DNA of 64,000 bases, taken from contig CASBPS010000159.1 of the NCBI GenBank assembly GCA_949126835.1, positions 227,001 through 291,000 of the forward strand, read 5' to 3'. Made by a program: the position numbers and the translations under genes. Positions 38,023-50,035 of the stretch are shown in pieces (the stretch's first letter is position 1; every line of letters starts with the position of its first letter). The notes under the pieces are model-generated. The model was given only the letters and a program-made list of their open reading frames with translations. It ran no database searches and had not been told where the DNA came from. The stretch is from Anisus vortex (Eukaryota; Mollusca; Gastropoda; Planorbidae).

Positions 38023-39553
38023 AAGGTTACTAAGTGCGGGGCTATAGCAGACGAAATCGGAGCTAGTCACCAATTTTATCTTCAATTTTAAAAAGGTTAC
38101 TAAGTGCGGGGCTAAAGCAGACAAAATCAGAGCTAGTCACCAATTTTATCTTCAATTTTAAAAAGGCTACTAAGTGCGACGCTATAGCAGACGAAATCGG
38201 AGCTAGTCACCAATTTTATCTTCAATTTTAAAAAGGTTACTAAGTGCGGGGCTATAGCAGACGAAATCGGAGCTAGTGATCAATTTTATCTTCAATTTTA
38301 AAAAGGCTACTAAGTGCGACGCTATAGCAGACGAAATCGGAGCTAGTCACCAATTTTATCTTCAATTTTAAAAAGGTTACTAAGTGCGGGGCTATAGCAG
38401 ACGAAATCGGAGCTAGTGATCAATTTTATCTTCAATTTTAAAATGGTTACTAAGTGCGGGGCTATAGCAGACAAAATCGGAGCTAGTCACCAATTTTATC
38501 TTCTATTTTAAAAAGGTTACTAAGTGCGAGGCCATAGCAGACGAATTCAGAGCTAGTCACCAATTTTATCTTCAATTTTTAAAAGGTTACTAGGTGCTGG
38601 GCTATAGCAGACGAAATTGGAGCTAGTCACCAATTTTATCTTCAATTGTATAAAGGTTACTAAGTGCGGGGCTATAGCAGACGAAATCGGAGCTAGTCAA
38701 CAATTTTATCTTCAATTTTAAAAAGGTTACTAAGTGCGGGGCTATAGCAGACGAAATCGGAGCTAGTCACCAATTTTATCTTCAATTTTAAAAAGGTTAC
38801 TAAGTGCGGGGCTAAAGCAGACAAAATCAGAGCTAGTCACCAATTTAATCTTCAATTTTAAAAAGGCTACTAAGTGCGACGCTATAGCAGACGAAATCAA
38901 AGCTAGTCACCAATTTTATCTTCAATTTTTAAAAGGTTACTAAGTGCGGGGCTATAGCAGACGAAATCGGAGCTAGTCACCAATTTATCTTCAATTTTAA
39001 AAAGGTTACTAAGTGCGGGGCTATAGCAGACGAAATCGGAGCTAGTCACCAATTTTATTTCAATTTTAAAATGGTTACTAAGTGCGGGGCTATAGCAGAC
39101 AAAATCGGAGCTAGTCACCAATTTTATCTTCTATTTTAAAAAGGTTACTAAGTGCGGGGCCATAGCAGACGAATTCAGAGCTAGTCACCAATTTTATCTT
39201 CAATTTTAAAAAGGTAAATTGGTGCGAGGCTATAGCAGACGAAATCGGAGCTAGTCACCAATTTTATCTTCATTTTTATAAAGGTTACTAAACTCGGGAC
39301 TAAAGCAGACGAAATCGGAGCTAGTCACCAATTTTATCTTCAATTTTGAAAAGGTTACTAAGTGCGGGGCTATAGCAGACGAATTCGGAGCTAGTCACCA
39401 ATTGTATCTTCAATTTTAAAAAGGTTACTAAGTGCGGGGCTATAGCAGACGAAATCGGAGCTAGTCACCAATTTTATCTTCAATTTTAAAAAGGTTACTA
39501 AGTGTGGGGCTATAGCAGACGAAATTTGAGCTAGTCACCAATTTTATCTTTAA
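36966..39553. repeat. 37-mer tandem duplication, copy 1
   Basis: The block restarts at about 39,554 with an offset of 2,588 bp, checked at CAATATTAAAATGG (37,033 and 39,621) and CAATATTATC (37,231 and 39,819). It ends in the GTGTGGGG/GAAATTTGAG monomer followed abruptly by a copy of the monomers found near 36,966, which marks the unequal exchange point. It carries a doubled GCGACGC/GTGATC section (about 38,160-38,410). Confidence 0.8.
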
Positions 39554-41935
39554 TTTTAAAAAGGTTACTAAGTGCGGGGCTATAGCAGACGAAATCGGAG
39601 CTAGTCATCAATTTTATCTTCAATATTAAAATGGTTACTAAGTGCGGGGCTATAGCAGACAAAATCGGAGCTAGTCACCAATTTTATCTTCTATTTTAAA
39701 AAGGTTACTAAGTGCGAGGCCATAGCAGACGAATTCAGAGCTAGTCACCAATTTTATCTTAAATTTTTAAAAGGTTACTAGGTGCGGGGCTATAGCAGAC
39801 GAAATCGGAGCTAGTCACCAATATTATCTTCAATTTTATAAAGGTTACTAAACGCGGGACTAAAGCAGACGAAATCGGAGCTAGTCACCAATTTTATCTT
39901 CAATTTTAAAAAGGTTACTAAGTGCGGGGCTATAGCAGACAAAATCGGAGCTAGTCACCAATTTTATCTTCAATTTTAAAAAGGTTACTTAGTGCGGGGC
40001 TATAGCAGACGAAATAGGAGCTAGTCACCAATTTTATCTTCAATTTTAAAAAGGTTACTAAGTGCGGGGCTATAGCAGACTAAATCAGAGTTAGTCACCA
40101 ATTTTATTTTCAATTTTAAAAAGGTTACTAAGTGCGGGGCTATAGCAGACAAAATCAGAGCTAGTCACCAATTTTATCTTCAATTTTAAAAAGGCTACTA
40201 AGTGCGACGCTATAGCAGACGAAATCGGAGCTAGTCACCAATTTTATCTTCAATTTTAAAAAGGTTACTAAGTGCGGGGCTATAGCAGACGAAATCGGAG
40301 CTAGTGATCAATTTTATCTTCAATTTTAAAATGGTTACTAAGTGCGGGGCTATAGCAGACAAAATCGGAGCTAGTCACCAATTTTATCTTCTATTTTAAA
40401 AAGGTTACTAAGTGCGAGGCCATAGCAGACGAATTCAGAGCTAGTCACCAATTTTATCTTTAATTTTTAAAAGGTTACTAGGTGCTGGGCTATAGCAGAC
40501 GAAATTGGAGCTAGTCACCAATTTTATCTTCAATTGTATAAAGGTTACTAAGTGCGGGGCTATAGCAGACGAAATCGGAGCTAGTCAACAATTTTATCTT
40601 CAATTTTAAAAAGGTTACTAAGTGCGGGGCTATAGCAGACGAAATCGGAGCTAGTCACCAATTTTATCTTCAATTTTAAAAAGGTTACTAAGTGCGGGGC
40701 TAAAGCAGACAAAATCAGAGCTAGTCACCAATTGTATCTTCAATTTTAAAAAGGCTACTAAGTGCGACGCTATAGCAGACGAAATCGGAGCTAGTCACCA
40801 ATTTTATCTTCAATTTTAAAAAGGTTACTAAGTGCGGGGCTATAGCAGACGAAATCGGAGCTAGTGATCAATTTTATCTTCAATTTTAAAAAGGCTACTA
40901 AGTGCGACGCTATAGCAGACGAAATCGGAGCTAGTCACCAATTTTATCTTCAATTTTTAAAAGGTTACTAGGTGCTGGGCTATAGCAGACGAAATTGGAG
41001 CTAGTCACCAATTTTATCTTCAATTGTATAAAGGTTACTAAGTGCGGGGCTATAGCAGACGAAATCGGAGCTAGTCAACAATTTTATCTTCAATTTTAAA
41101 AAGGTTACTAAGTGCGGGGCTATAGCAGACGAAATCGGAGCTAGTCACCAATTTTATCTTCAATTTTAAAAAGGTTACTAAGTGTGGGGCTAAAGCAGAC
41201 AAAATCAGAGCTAGTCACCAATTTAATCTTCAATTTTAAAAAGGCTACTAAGTGCGACGCTATAGCAGACGAAATCAAAGCTAGTCACCAATTTTATCTT
41301 CAATTTTTAAAAGGTTACTAAGTGCGGGGCTATAGCAGACGAAATCGGAGCTAGTCACCAATTTATCTTCAATTTTAAAAAGGTTACTAAGTGCGGGGCT
41401 ATAGCAGACGAAATCGGAGCTAGTCACCAATTTTATTTCAATTTTAAAATGGTTACTAAGTGCGGGGCTATAGCAGACAAAATCGGAGCTAGTCACCAAT
41501 TTTATCTTCTATTTTAAAAAGGTTACTAAGTGCGGGGCCATAGCAGACGAATTCAGAGCTAGTCACCAATTTTATCTTCAATTTTAAAAAGGTAAATTGG
41601 TGCGAGGCTATAGCAGACGAAATCGGAGCTAGTCACCAATTTTATCTTCATTTTTATAAAGGTTACTAAACTCGGGACTAAAGCAGACGAAATCGGAGCT
41701 AGTCACCAATTTTATCTTCAATTTTGAAAAGGTTACTAAGTGCGGGGCTATAGCAGACGAATTCGGAGCTAGTCACCAATTGTATCTTCAATTTTAAAAA
41801 GGTTACTAAGTGCGGGGCTATAGCAGACGAAATCGGAGCTAGTCACCAATTTTATCTTCAATTTTAAAAAGGTTACTAAGTGTGGGGCTATAGCAGACGA
41901 AATTTGAGCTAGTCACCAATTTTATCTTCAATTTT
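39554..41935. repeat. 37-mer tandem duplication, copy 2 (three monomers shorter)
   Basis: This copy follows copy 1 at an offset of 2,588 bp until about 40,950. There it lacks three monomers, so the GGTAAATTGG marks are 2,378 bp apart (39,213 and 41,591). Private changes include GAGTTAGTC (about 40,089) and GTGTGGGGC with TAAAGC (about 41,182). Confidence 0.8.
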
Positions 41936-42360
41936 AAAAATGTTACTGAGTGCGAAGCTATAGCAGACGAAATCGGAGCTAGTCACCAAATTTATCTTCA
42001 ATTTTAAAAAGGTTACTAAGTGCGGGGCTATAGCAGACTAAATCAGAGCTAGTCACCAATTTTATCTTCAATTTTAAAAAGGTTACTATGTGCAGGGCTA
42101 TAGCAGACGAAATCAGAGCTAGTCACCAATTTTATCTTCAATTTTAAAAAAAGGTTACTAAGTGCGGGACTAAAGCAGACGAAATCGGAGCTAGTCACCA
42201 ATTTTATCTTCTATTTTAAAAAGGTTACTAGGTGCGGGGATATAGCGGACGAAATCGGACATAGTCACCAATTTTATCTTCAATTTTAAAAAGGTTACTA
42301 AGTGCGGGGCTATAGCAGACGAAATCGGAGCTAGTCACCAATTTTTTCTTCAATATTAAA

Positions 42361-44386
42361 AAGGTTACTAGGTGCGGGGCTATAGCAGACGAAATCGGAG
42401 CTAGTCACCAATATTATCTTCAATTTTATAAAGGTTACTAAACGCGGGACTAAAGCAGACGAAATCGGAGCTAGTCACCAATTTTATCTTCATTTTTAAA
42501 AAGGTTACTTAGTGCGGGGCTATAGCAGACGAAATAGGAGCTAGTCACCAATTTTATCTTCAATTTTAAAAAGGTTACTAAGTGCGGGGCTATAGCAGAC
42601 TAAATCAGAGCTAGTCACCAATTTTATTTTCAATTTTAAAAAGGTTACTAAGTGCGGGGCTATAGCAGACAAAATCAGAGCTAGTCACCAATTTTATCTT
42701 CAATTTTAAAAAGGCTACTAAGTGCGACGCTATAGCAGACGAAATCGGAGCTAGTCACCAATTTTATCTTCAATTTTAAAAAGGTTACTAAGTGCGGGGC
42801 TATAGCAGACGAAATCGGAGCTAGTGATCAATTTTATCTTCAATTTTAAAATGGTTACTAAGTGCGGGGCTATAGCAGACAAAATCGGAGCTAGTCACCA
42901 ATTTTATCTTCTATTTTAAAAAGGTTACTAAGTGCGAGGCCATAGCAGACGAATTCAGAGCTAGTCACCAATTTTATCTTCAATTTTTAAAAGGTTACTA
43001 GGTGCGGGGCTATAGCAGACGAAATTGGAGCTAGTCACCAATTTTATCTTCAATTGTATAAAGGTTACTAAGTGCGGGGCTATAGCAGACGAAATCGGAG
43101 CTAGTCAACAATTTTATCTTCAATTTTAAAAAGGTTACTAAGTGCGGGGCTATAGCAGACGAAATCGGAGCTAGTCACCAATTTTATCTTCAATTTTAAA
43201 AAGGTTACTAAGTGCGGGGCTAAAGCAGACAAAATCAGAGCTAGTCACCAATTTAATCTTCAATTTTAAAAAGGCTACTAAGTGCGACGCTATAGCAGAC
43301 GAAATCAAAGCTAGTCACCAATTTTATCTTCAATTTTTAAAAGGTTACTAAGTGCGGGGCTATAGCAGACGAAATCGGAGCTAGTCACCAATTTATCTTC
43401 AATTTTAAAAAGGTTACTAAGTGCGGGGCTATAGCAGACGAAATCGGAGCTAGTCACCAATTTTATTTCAATTTTAAAATGGTTACTAAGTGCGGGGCTA
43501 TAGCAGACAAAATCGGAGCTAGTCACCAATTTTATCTTCTATTTTAAAAAGGTTACTAAGTGCGGGGCCATAGCAGACGAATTCAGAGCTAGTCACCAAT
43601 TTTATCTTCAATTTTAAAAAGGTAAATTGGTGCGAGGCTATAGCAGACGAAATCGGAGCTAGTCACCAATTTTATCTTCATTTTTATAAAGGTTACTAAA
43701 CTCGGGACTAAAGCAGACGAAATCGGAGCTAGTCACCAATTTTATCTTCAATTTTGAAAAGGTTACTAAGTGCGGGGCTATAGCAGACGAATTCGGAGCT
43801 AGTCACCAATTTTATCTTCAATTTTAAAAAGGTTACTAAGTGCGGGGCTATAGCAGACGAAATCGGAGCTAGTCACCAATTTTATCTTCAATTTTAAAAA
43901 GGTTACTAAGTGTGGGGCTATAGCAGACGAAATTTGAGCTAGTCACCAATTTTATCTTCAATTTTAAAAATGTTACTGAGTGCGAAGCTATAGCAGACGA
44001 AATCGGAGCTAGTCACCAAATTTATCTTCAATTTTAAAAAGGTTACTAAGTGCGGGGCTATAGCAGACTAAATCAGAGCTAGTCACCAATTTTATCTTCA
44101 ATTTTAAAAAGGTTACTATGTGCAGGGCTATAGCAGACGAAATCAGAGCTAGTCACCAATTTTATCTTCAATTTTAAAAAAGGTTACTAAGTGCGGGACT
44201 AAAGCAGACGAAATCGGAGCTAGTCACCAATTTTATCTTCTATTTTAAAAAGGTTACTAGGTGCGGGGATATAGCGGACGAAATCGGACATAGTCACCAA
44301 TTTTATCTTCAATTTTAAAAAGGTTACTAAGTGCGGGGCTATAGCAGACGAAATCGGAGCTAGTCACCAATTTTATCTTTAATTGT
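42361..44386. repeat. 2.03-kb sub-HOR, later copy
   Basis: This repeats the series of 28,571-30,600 and 30,601-32,695, starting after the same junction monomer with CAATTTTTTCTTCAATATTA (about 42,340) and including GGTAAATTGG (about 43,621) and GCGGACGAAATCGGACA (about 44,275). One monomer after TAAACGCGGGAC is missing: CATTTTTAAAAAGG (about 42,491) leads straight into TTACTTAG. Confidence 0.8.
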
Positions 44387-44940
44387 AAAATGGCTACTAA
44401 GTGCGGGGCTATAGCAGGCAAAATCGGAGCTAGTCATCAATTTTATCTTTAATTTTAAAAAGGTTACTAAGTGCGGGGCTATAGCAGACGAAATCAGAGC
44501 TAGTCAACAATTTTATCTTCAATTTTAAAAAGGTTACTAAGTGCGGGGCTATAGCAGACGAAATCGGAGCTAGTCACCAATTTTATCTTCAATTTTAAAA
44601 AGGTTACTAAGTGCGGGGCTATAGCAGACAAAATCGGAGCTAGTCACCAAATTTATCTTCAATTTTAAAAAGGCTACTAAGTGCGACGCTATAGCAGACG
44701 AAATCGGAGCTAGTCACCAATTTTATCTTCAATTTTAAAAAGGTTACAAAGTGCGGGGCTATAGCAGACAAAATCGGAGCTAGTCACCAATTTTATCTTC
44801 AATTTTAAAAAGGTTACTAAGTGCGTGGCTATAGCAGACGAAATCGGAGCTAGTGATCAATTTTATCTTCAATTTTAAAATGGTTACTAAGTGCGGGGCT
44901 ATAGCAGACAAAATCGGAGCTAGTCACCAATTTTATATTC
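44387..44940. repeat. End of domain B (marker monomer to the C boundary)
   Basis: The run begins with the last marker monomer of domain B and follows the order of short HOR X (CAACAATT, plain, CACCAAATTT, GCGACGC, TTACAAAG). It then turns through GCGTGGC with GTGATC (about 44,825-44,856) into domain C monomers. The GCTAGAGCAG mark of X is absent here; GCTATAGCAG is retained. Confidence 0.65.
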
Positions 44941-45000
44941 AATTTTTAAAAGGTTACTAGGTGCGGATCTATAGCAGACGAAATCGGAGCTAGTCACCAA

Positions 45001-45770
45001 TTTTATCTTCAATTTTATAAAGGTTACTAAGTGCGGGGCTATAGCAGACGAAATCGGAGCTAGTCACCAATTTTATCTTCAATTTTAAAAAGGTTACTGA
45101 GTGCGGGGCTATAGCAGACGAAATAGGAGCTAGTCACCAATTTTATCTTCAATTTTAAAAAGGTTACTAAGTGCGGGGCTATAGCAGACTAAATCAGAGC
45201 TAGTCACCAATTTTATTTTCAATTTTAAAAAGGTTACTAAGTGCGGGGCTATAGCAGACAAAATCGGAGCTAGTCACCAATTTTATCTTTAATTTTAAAA
45301 AGGCTACTAAGTGCGACGCTATAGCAGACGAAATCGGAGCTAGTCACCAATTTTATCTTCAATTTTAAAAAGGTTACTAAGTGCGGGGCTATAGCAGACG
45401 AAATCGGAGCTAGTCACCAATTTTATCTTCAATTTTAAAAAGGTTACTAAGTGCGGGGCTATAGCAGACGAAATCGGAGCTAGTCATCAATTTTATCTTC
45501 AATTTTAAAATGGTTACTAAGTGCGGGGCTATAGCAGACAAAATCGGAGCTAGTCACCAATTTTATCTTCTATTTTAAAAAGGTTACTAAGTGCGAGGCC
45601 ATAGCAGACGAATTCAGAGCTAGTCACCAATTTTATCTTCAATTTTTAAAAGGTTACTAGGTGCGGGGCTATAGCAGACGAAATCGGAGCTAGTCAACAA
45701 TTTTATCTTCAATTTTATAAAGGTTACTAAACGCGGGACTAAAGCAGACGAAATCGGAGCTAGTCACCAA
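45001..45770. repeat. 11-mer tandem unit, copy 1
   Basis: The unit repeats at an offset of 770 bp: GAAATAGGAG at 45,120 and 45,890, and TTTTATAAAGG with TAAACGCGG at about 45,713 and 46,483. The edges are approximate. Confidence 0.8.
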
Positions 45771-46540
45771 TTTTATCTTCAATTTTAAAAAGGTAACTAA
45801 GTGCGGGGCTATAGCAGACGAAATCGGAGCTAGTCACCAATTTTATCTTCAATTTTAAAAAGGTTACTGAGTGCGGGGCTATAGCAGACGAAATAGGAGC
45901 TAGTCACCATTTTTATCTTCAATTTTAAAAAGGTTACTAAGTGCGGGGCTATAGCAGACTAAATCAGAGCTAGTCACCAATTTTATTTTCAACTTTAAAA
46001 AGGTTACTAAGTGCGGGGCTATAGCAGACAAAATCGGAGCTAGTCACCAATTTTATCTTCAATTTTAAAAAGGCTACTAAGTGCGACGCTATAGCAGACG
46101 AAATCGGAGCTAGTCACCAATTTTATCTTCAATTTTAAAAAGGTTACTAAGTGCGGGGCTATAGCAGACGAAATCGGAGCTAGTCACCAATTTTATCTTC
46201 AATTTTAAAAAGGTTACTTAGTGCGGGGCTATGGCAGACGAAATCGGAGCTAGTCATCAATTTTATCTTCAATTTTAAAATGGTTACTAAGTGCGGGGCT
46301 AAAGCAGACAAAATCAGAGCTAGTCACCAATTTTATCTTCTATTTTAAAAAGGTTACTAAGTGCGAGGCCAAAGCAGACGAATTCAGAGCTAGTCACCAA
46401 TTTTATCTTCAATTTTTAAAAGGTTACTAGGTGCGGGGCTATAGCAGACGAAATCGGAGCTAGTCACCAATTTTATCTTCAATTTTATAAAGGTTACTAA
46501 ACGCGGAACTAAAGCAGACGAAATCGGAGCTAGTCACCAA
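45771..46540. repeat. 11-mer tandem unit, copy 2
   Basis: This repeats 45,001-45,770 with private changes including GGTAACTAAG (about 45,792), CAACTTTAAAAAGG (about 45,990), ATGGCAGACG (about 46,231) and ACGCGGAACT (about 46,501). Confidence 0.8.
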
Positions 46541-46840
46541 TTTTATCTTCAAGTTTAAAAAGGTTACTAAGTGCGGGGCTATAGCAGACGAAATCGGAGC
46601 TAGTCACCAATTTTTTCTTCAATTTTAAAAAGGTTACTAAGTGCGGGGCTATAGCAGACAAAATCGGAGCTAGTCACCAATTTTATCTTCAATTTTAAAA
46701 AGGTTACTAAGTGCGGGGCTATAGCAGAAGAAATCGGAGCTAGTCACCAATTGTATCTTCAATTTTAAAAAGGTTACTGAGTGCGGGGCTATAGCAGACG
46801 AAATAGTAGCTAGTCACCAATTTTATCTTCAATTTTAAAA

Positions 46841-48240
46841 AGGTTACTAAGTGCGGGGCTATAGCAGACTAAATCAGAGCTAGTCACCAATTTTATTATC
46901 AATTTTAAAAAGGTTACTATGTGCAGGGCTATAGCAGACGACATCAGAGCTAGTCACCAATTTTATCTTCAATTTTAAAAAGGTTACTGAGTGCGGGGCT
47001 ATAGCAGACGAAATAGGAGCTAGTCACCAATTTTATCTTCAATTTTAAAAAGGTTACTAAGTGCGGGGCCATAGCAGACTTAATCAGAGCTAGTCACCAA
47101 TTTTATTTTCAATTTTAAAAAGGTTACTAAGTGCGGGGCTATAGCAGACAAAATCGGAGCTAGTCACCAATTTTATCTTCAATTTTAAAAAGGCTACTAA
47201 GTGCGACGCTATAGCAGACGAAATCGGAGCTAGTCACCAATTTTATCTTCATTTTTAAAAAGGTTACTAAGTGCGGGGCTATAGCAGACGAAATCGGAGC
47301 TAGTCACCAATTTTATCTTCAATTTTAAAAAGGTTACTAAGTGCAGGGCTATAGCAGACGAAATCGGAGCTAGTCATCAATTTTATCTTCAATTTTAAAA
47401 TGGTTACTAAGTGCGGGGCTATAGCAGACAAAATCGGAGCTAGTCACCAATTTTATCTTCTATTTTAAAAAGGTTACTAAGTGCGAGGCCATAGCAAACG
47501 AATTCAGAGCTAGTCACCAATTTTATCTTCAATTTTTAAAAGGTTACTAGGTGCGGGGCTATAGCAGACGAAATCGGAGCTAGTCACCAATTTTATCTTC
47601 AATTTTATAAAGGTTACTAAACGCGGGACTAAAGCAGACGAAATCGGAGCTAGTCACCAATTTTATCTTCAATTTTAAAAAGGTTACTAAGTGCGGGGCT
47701 ATAGAAGACGAAATCGGAGCTAGTCACCAATTTTTTCTTCAATATTAAAAAGGTTACTAAGTGCGGGGCTATAGCAGGCGAAATCGGAGCTAGTCAATAA
47801 TTTTATCTTCAATTTTAAAAAGGTTACTAAGTGCGGGGCTATAGCAGACGAAATCGGAGCTAGTCACCAATTTTATCTTCAATTTTAAAAAGGTTACTGA
47901 GTGCGGGGCTATAGCAGACGAAATAGGAGCTAGTCACCAATTTTATGTTCAATTTTAAAAAGGTTACTAAGTGCGGGGCTATAGCAGACTAAATCAGAGC
48001 TAGTCACCAATTTTATTTTCAATTTTAAAAAGGTTACTATGTGCAGGGCTATAGCAGACGAAATCAGAGCTAGTCACCAATTTTATCTTCAATTTTAAAA
48101 AGGTTACTAAGTGCGGGACTAAAGCAGACGAAATCGGAGCTAGTTACCAATTTTATCTTCAATTTTAAAAAGGTTACTAGGTGCGGGGATATAGCAGACG
48201 AAATCGGAGCTAGTCACCAATTTTATCTTCAATTTTAAAA
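46841..48240. repeat. 20-mer tandem unit, copy 1
   Basis: The offset to the next copy is exactly 1,400 bp, checked at TTATTATCAATTTT (about 46,893 and 48,293), at the rare GACGACATCAG (about 46,937 and 48,337) and at CAGACTTAATCAG (47,075 and 48,475). Confidence 0.85.
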
Positions 48241-49640
48241 AGGTTACTAAGTGCGGGGCTATAGCAGACTAAATCAGAGCTAGTCACCAATTTTATTATC
48301 AATTTTAAAAAGGTTACTATGTGCAGGGCTATAGCAGACGACATCAGAGCTAGTCACCAATTTTATCTTCAATTTTAAAAAGGTTACTAAGTGCGGGGCT
48401 ATAGCAGACGAAATAGGAGCTAGTCACCAATTTTATCTTCAATTTTAAAAAGGTTACTAAGTTCGGGGCCATAGCAGACTTAATCAGAGCTAGTCACCAA
48501 TTTTATTTTCAATTTTAAAAAGGTTACTAAGTGCGGGGCTATAGCAGACAAAATCGGAGCTAGTCACCAATTTTATCTTCAATTTTAAAAAGGCTACTAA
48601 GTGCGACGCTATAGCAGACGAAATCGGAGCTAGTCACCAATTTTATCTTCATTTTTAAAAAGGTTACTAAGTGCGGGGCTATAGCAGACGAAATCGGAGC
48701 TAGTCACCCATTTTATCTTCAATTTTAAAAAGGTTACTAAGTGCAGGGCTATAGCAGACGAAATCGGAGCTAGTCATCAATTTTATCTTCAATTTTAAAA
48801 TGGTTACTAAGTGCGGGGCTATAGCAGACAAAATCGGAGCTAGTCACCAATTTTATCTTCTATTTTAAAAAGGTTACTAAGTGCGAGGCCATAACAGACG
48901 AATTCAGAGCTAGTCACAAATTTTATCTTCAATTTTTAAAAGGTTACTAGGTGCGGGGCTATAGCAGACGAAATCGGAGCTAGTCACCAATTTTATCTTC
49001 AATTTTATAAAGGTTACTAAACGCGGGACTAAAGCAGACGAAATCGGAGCTAGTCACCAATTTTATCTTCAATTTTAAAAAGGTTACTAAGTGCGGGGCT
49101 ATAGCAGACGAAATCGGAGCTAGTCACCAATTTTTTCTTCAATATTAAAAAGGTTACTAAGTGCGGGGCTATAGCAGACGAAATCGGAGCTAGTCACCAA
49201 TTTTATCTTCAATATTAAAAAGGTTACTAAGTGCGTGGCTATAGCAGACGAAATCGGAGCTAGTCACCAATTTTATCTTCAATTTTAAAAAGGTTACTGA
49301 GTGCGGGGCTATAGCAGACGAAATAGGAGCTAGTCACCAATTTTATGTTCAATTTTAAAAAGGTTACTAAGTGCGGGGCTATAGCAGACTAAATCATAGC
49401 TAGTCACCAATTTTATTTTCAATTTTAAAAAGGTTACTATGTGCAGGGCTATAGCAGACGAAATCAGAGCTAGTCACCAATTTTATCTTCAATTTTAAAA
49501 AGGTTACTAAGTGCGGGACTAAAGCAGACGAAATCGGAGCTAATTACCAATTTTATCTTCAATTTTAAAAAGGTTACTAGGTGCGGGGATATAGCAGACG
49601 AAATCGGAGCTAGTCACCAATTTTATCTTCAATTTTAAAA
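48241..49640. repeat. 20-mer tandem unit, copy 2
   Basis: This is the second copy at offset 1,400 bp. It carries the private GTTCGGGGCC change (about 48,461), which it passes on to the following 23-mer duplicate at 50,072, so the order of events can be read: the 20-mer duplication came first, then the 23-mer one. Confidence 0.85.
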
Positions 49641-50035
49641 AGGTTACTAAGTGCGGGGCTATAGCAGACAAAATCGGAGCTAGTCACCAATTTTATCTTT
49701 AATTGTAAAATGGTTACTAAGTGCGGGGCTATAGCAGGCAAAATCGGAGCTAGTCATCAATTTTATCTTCAATTTTAAAAAGGTTTCTAAGTGCGGGGCT
49801 ATAGCAGACGAAATCGGAGCTAGTCACCAATTTTATTTTCAATTTTTAAAAAGGTTACTAAGTGCGGGGCTATAGCAGACGAAATCAAAGCTAGTCACCA
49901 ATTTTATCTTCAATTTTAAAAAGGTTACTAAATGCGGGGCTATAGCGGACGAAATCGGAGCTAGTCACCAAATTTATCATCAATTTTAAAAAGGTTACTA
50001 AGTGCGGGGCTATAGCAGACAAAATTGAAGCTAGT
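48425..50035. repeat. 23-mer tandem unit, copy 1
   Basis: The unit repeats at an offset of 1,611 bp: CAGACTTAATCAG at 48,475 and 50,086, and the marker monomer at 49,707 and 51,318. It overlaps the 20-mer unit and extends it by three monomers, including GAAATCAAAG and the CACCAAATTTATCATC copy. Confidence 0.85.

Larger units (their letters stand above)
11135..44940. repeat. Domain B: canonical 29-mer HOR family
   Basis: About 29 variant monomers recur in fixed order. In order they are: the marker monomer (aaaatggct, agcaggcaaaatc), CAACAATT, a plain copy or one with GCGTGGC, GACAAAATC, GCGACGC, plain, GTGATCAATT, AAAATGGTTA, GCGAGGCC with GAATTCAG, GAAATTGG, GTATAAAGG, plain, TTTAATCTT, GAAATCAAAG, CAATTTATC, plain, AAAATGG, GGGGCC with GAATTCAG, GCGAGGC, AAACTCGGG, GAATTCGG, plain, GTGTGGGG, GAGTGCGAAGC, GACTAAATCAG, TATGTGCAGGG, GGGACTAAAG, GGGGATATAG and plain. 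Full length is about 2,030 bp. Individual units differ by loss or gain of whole monomers. Confidence 0.8.
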
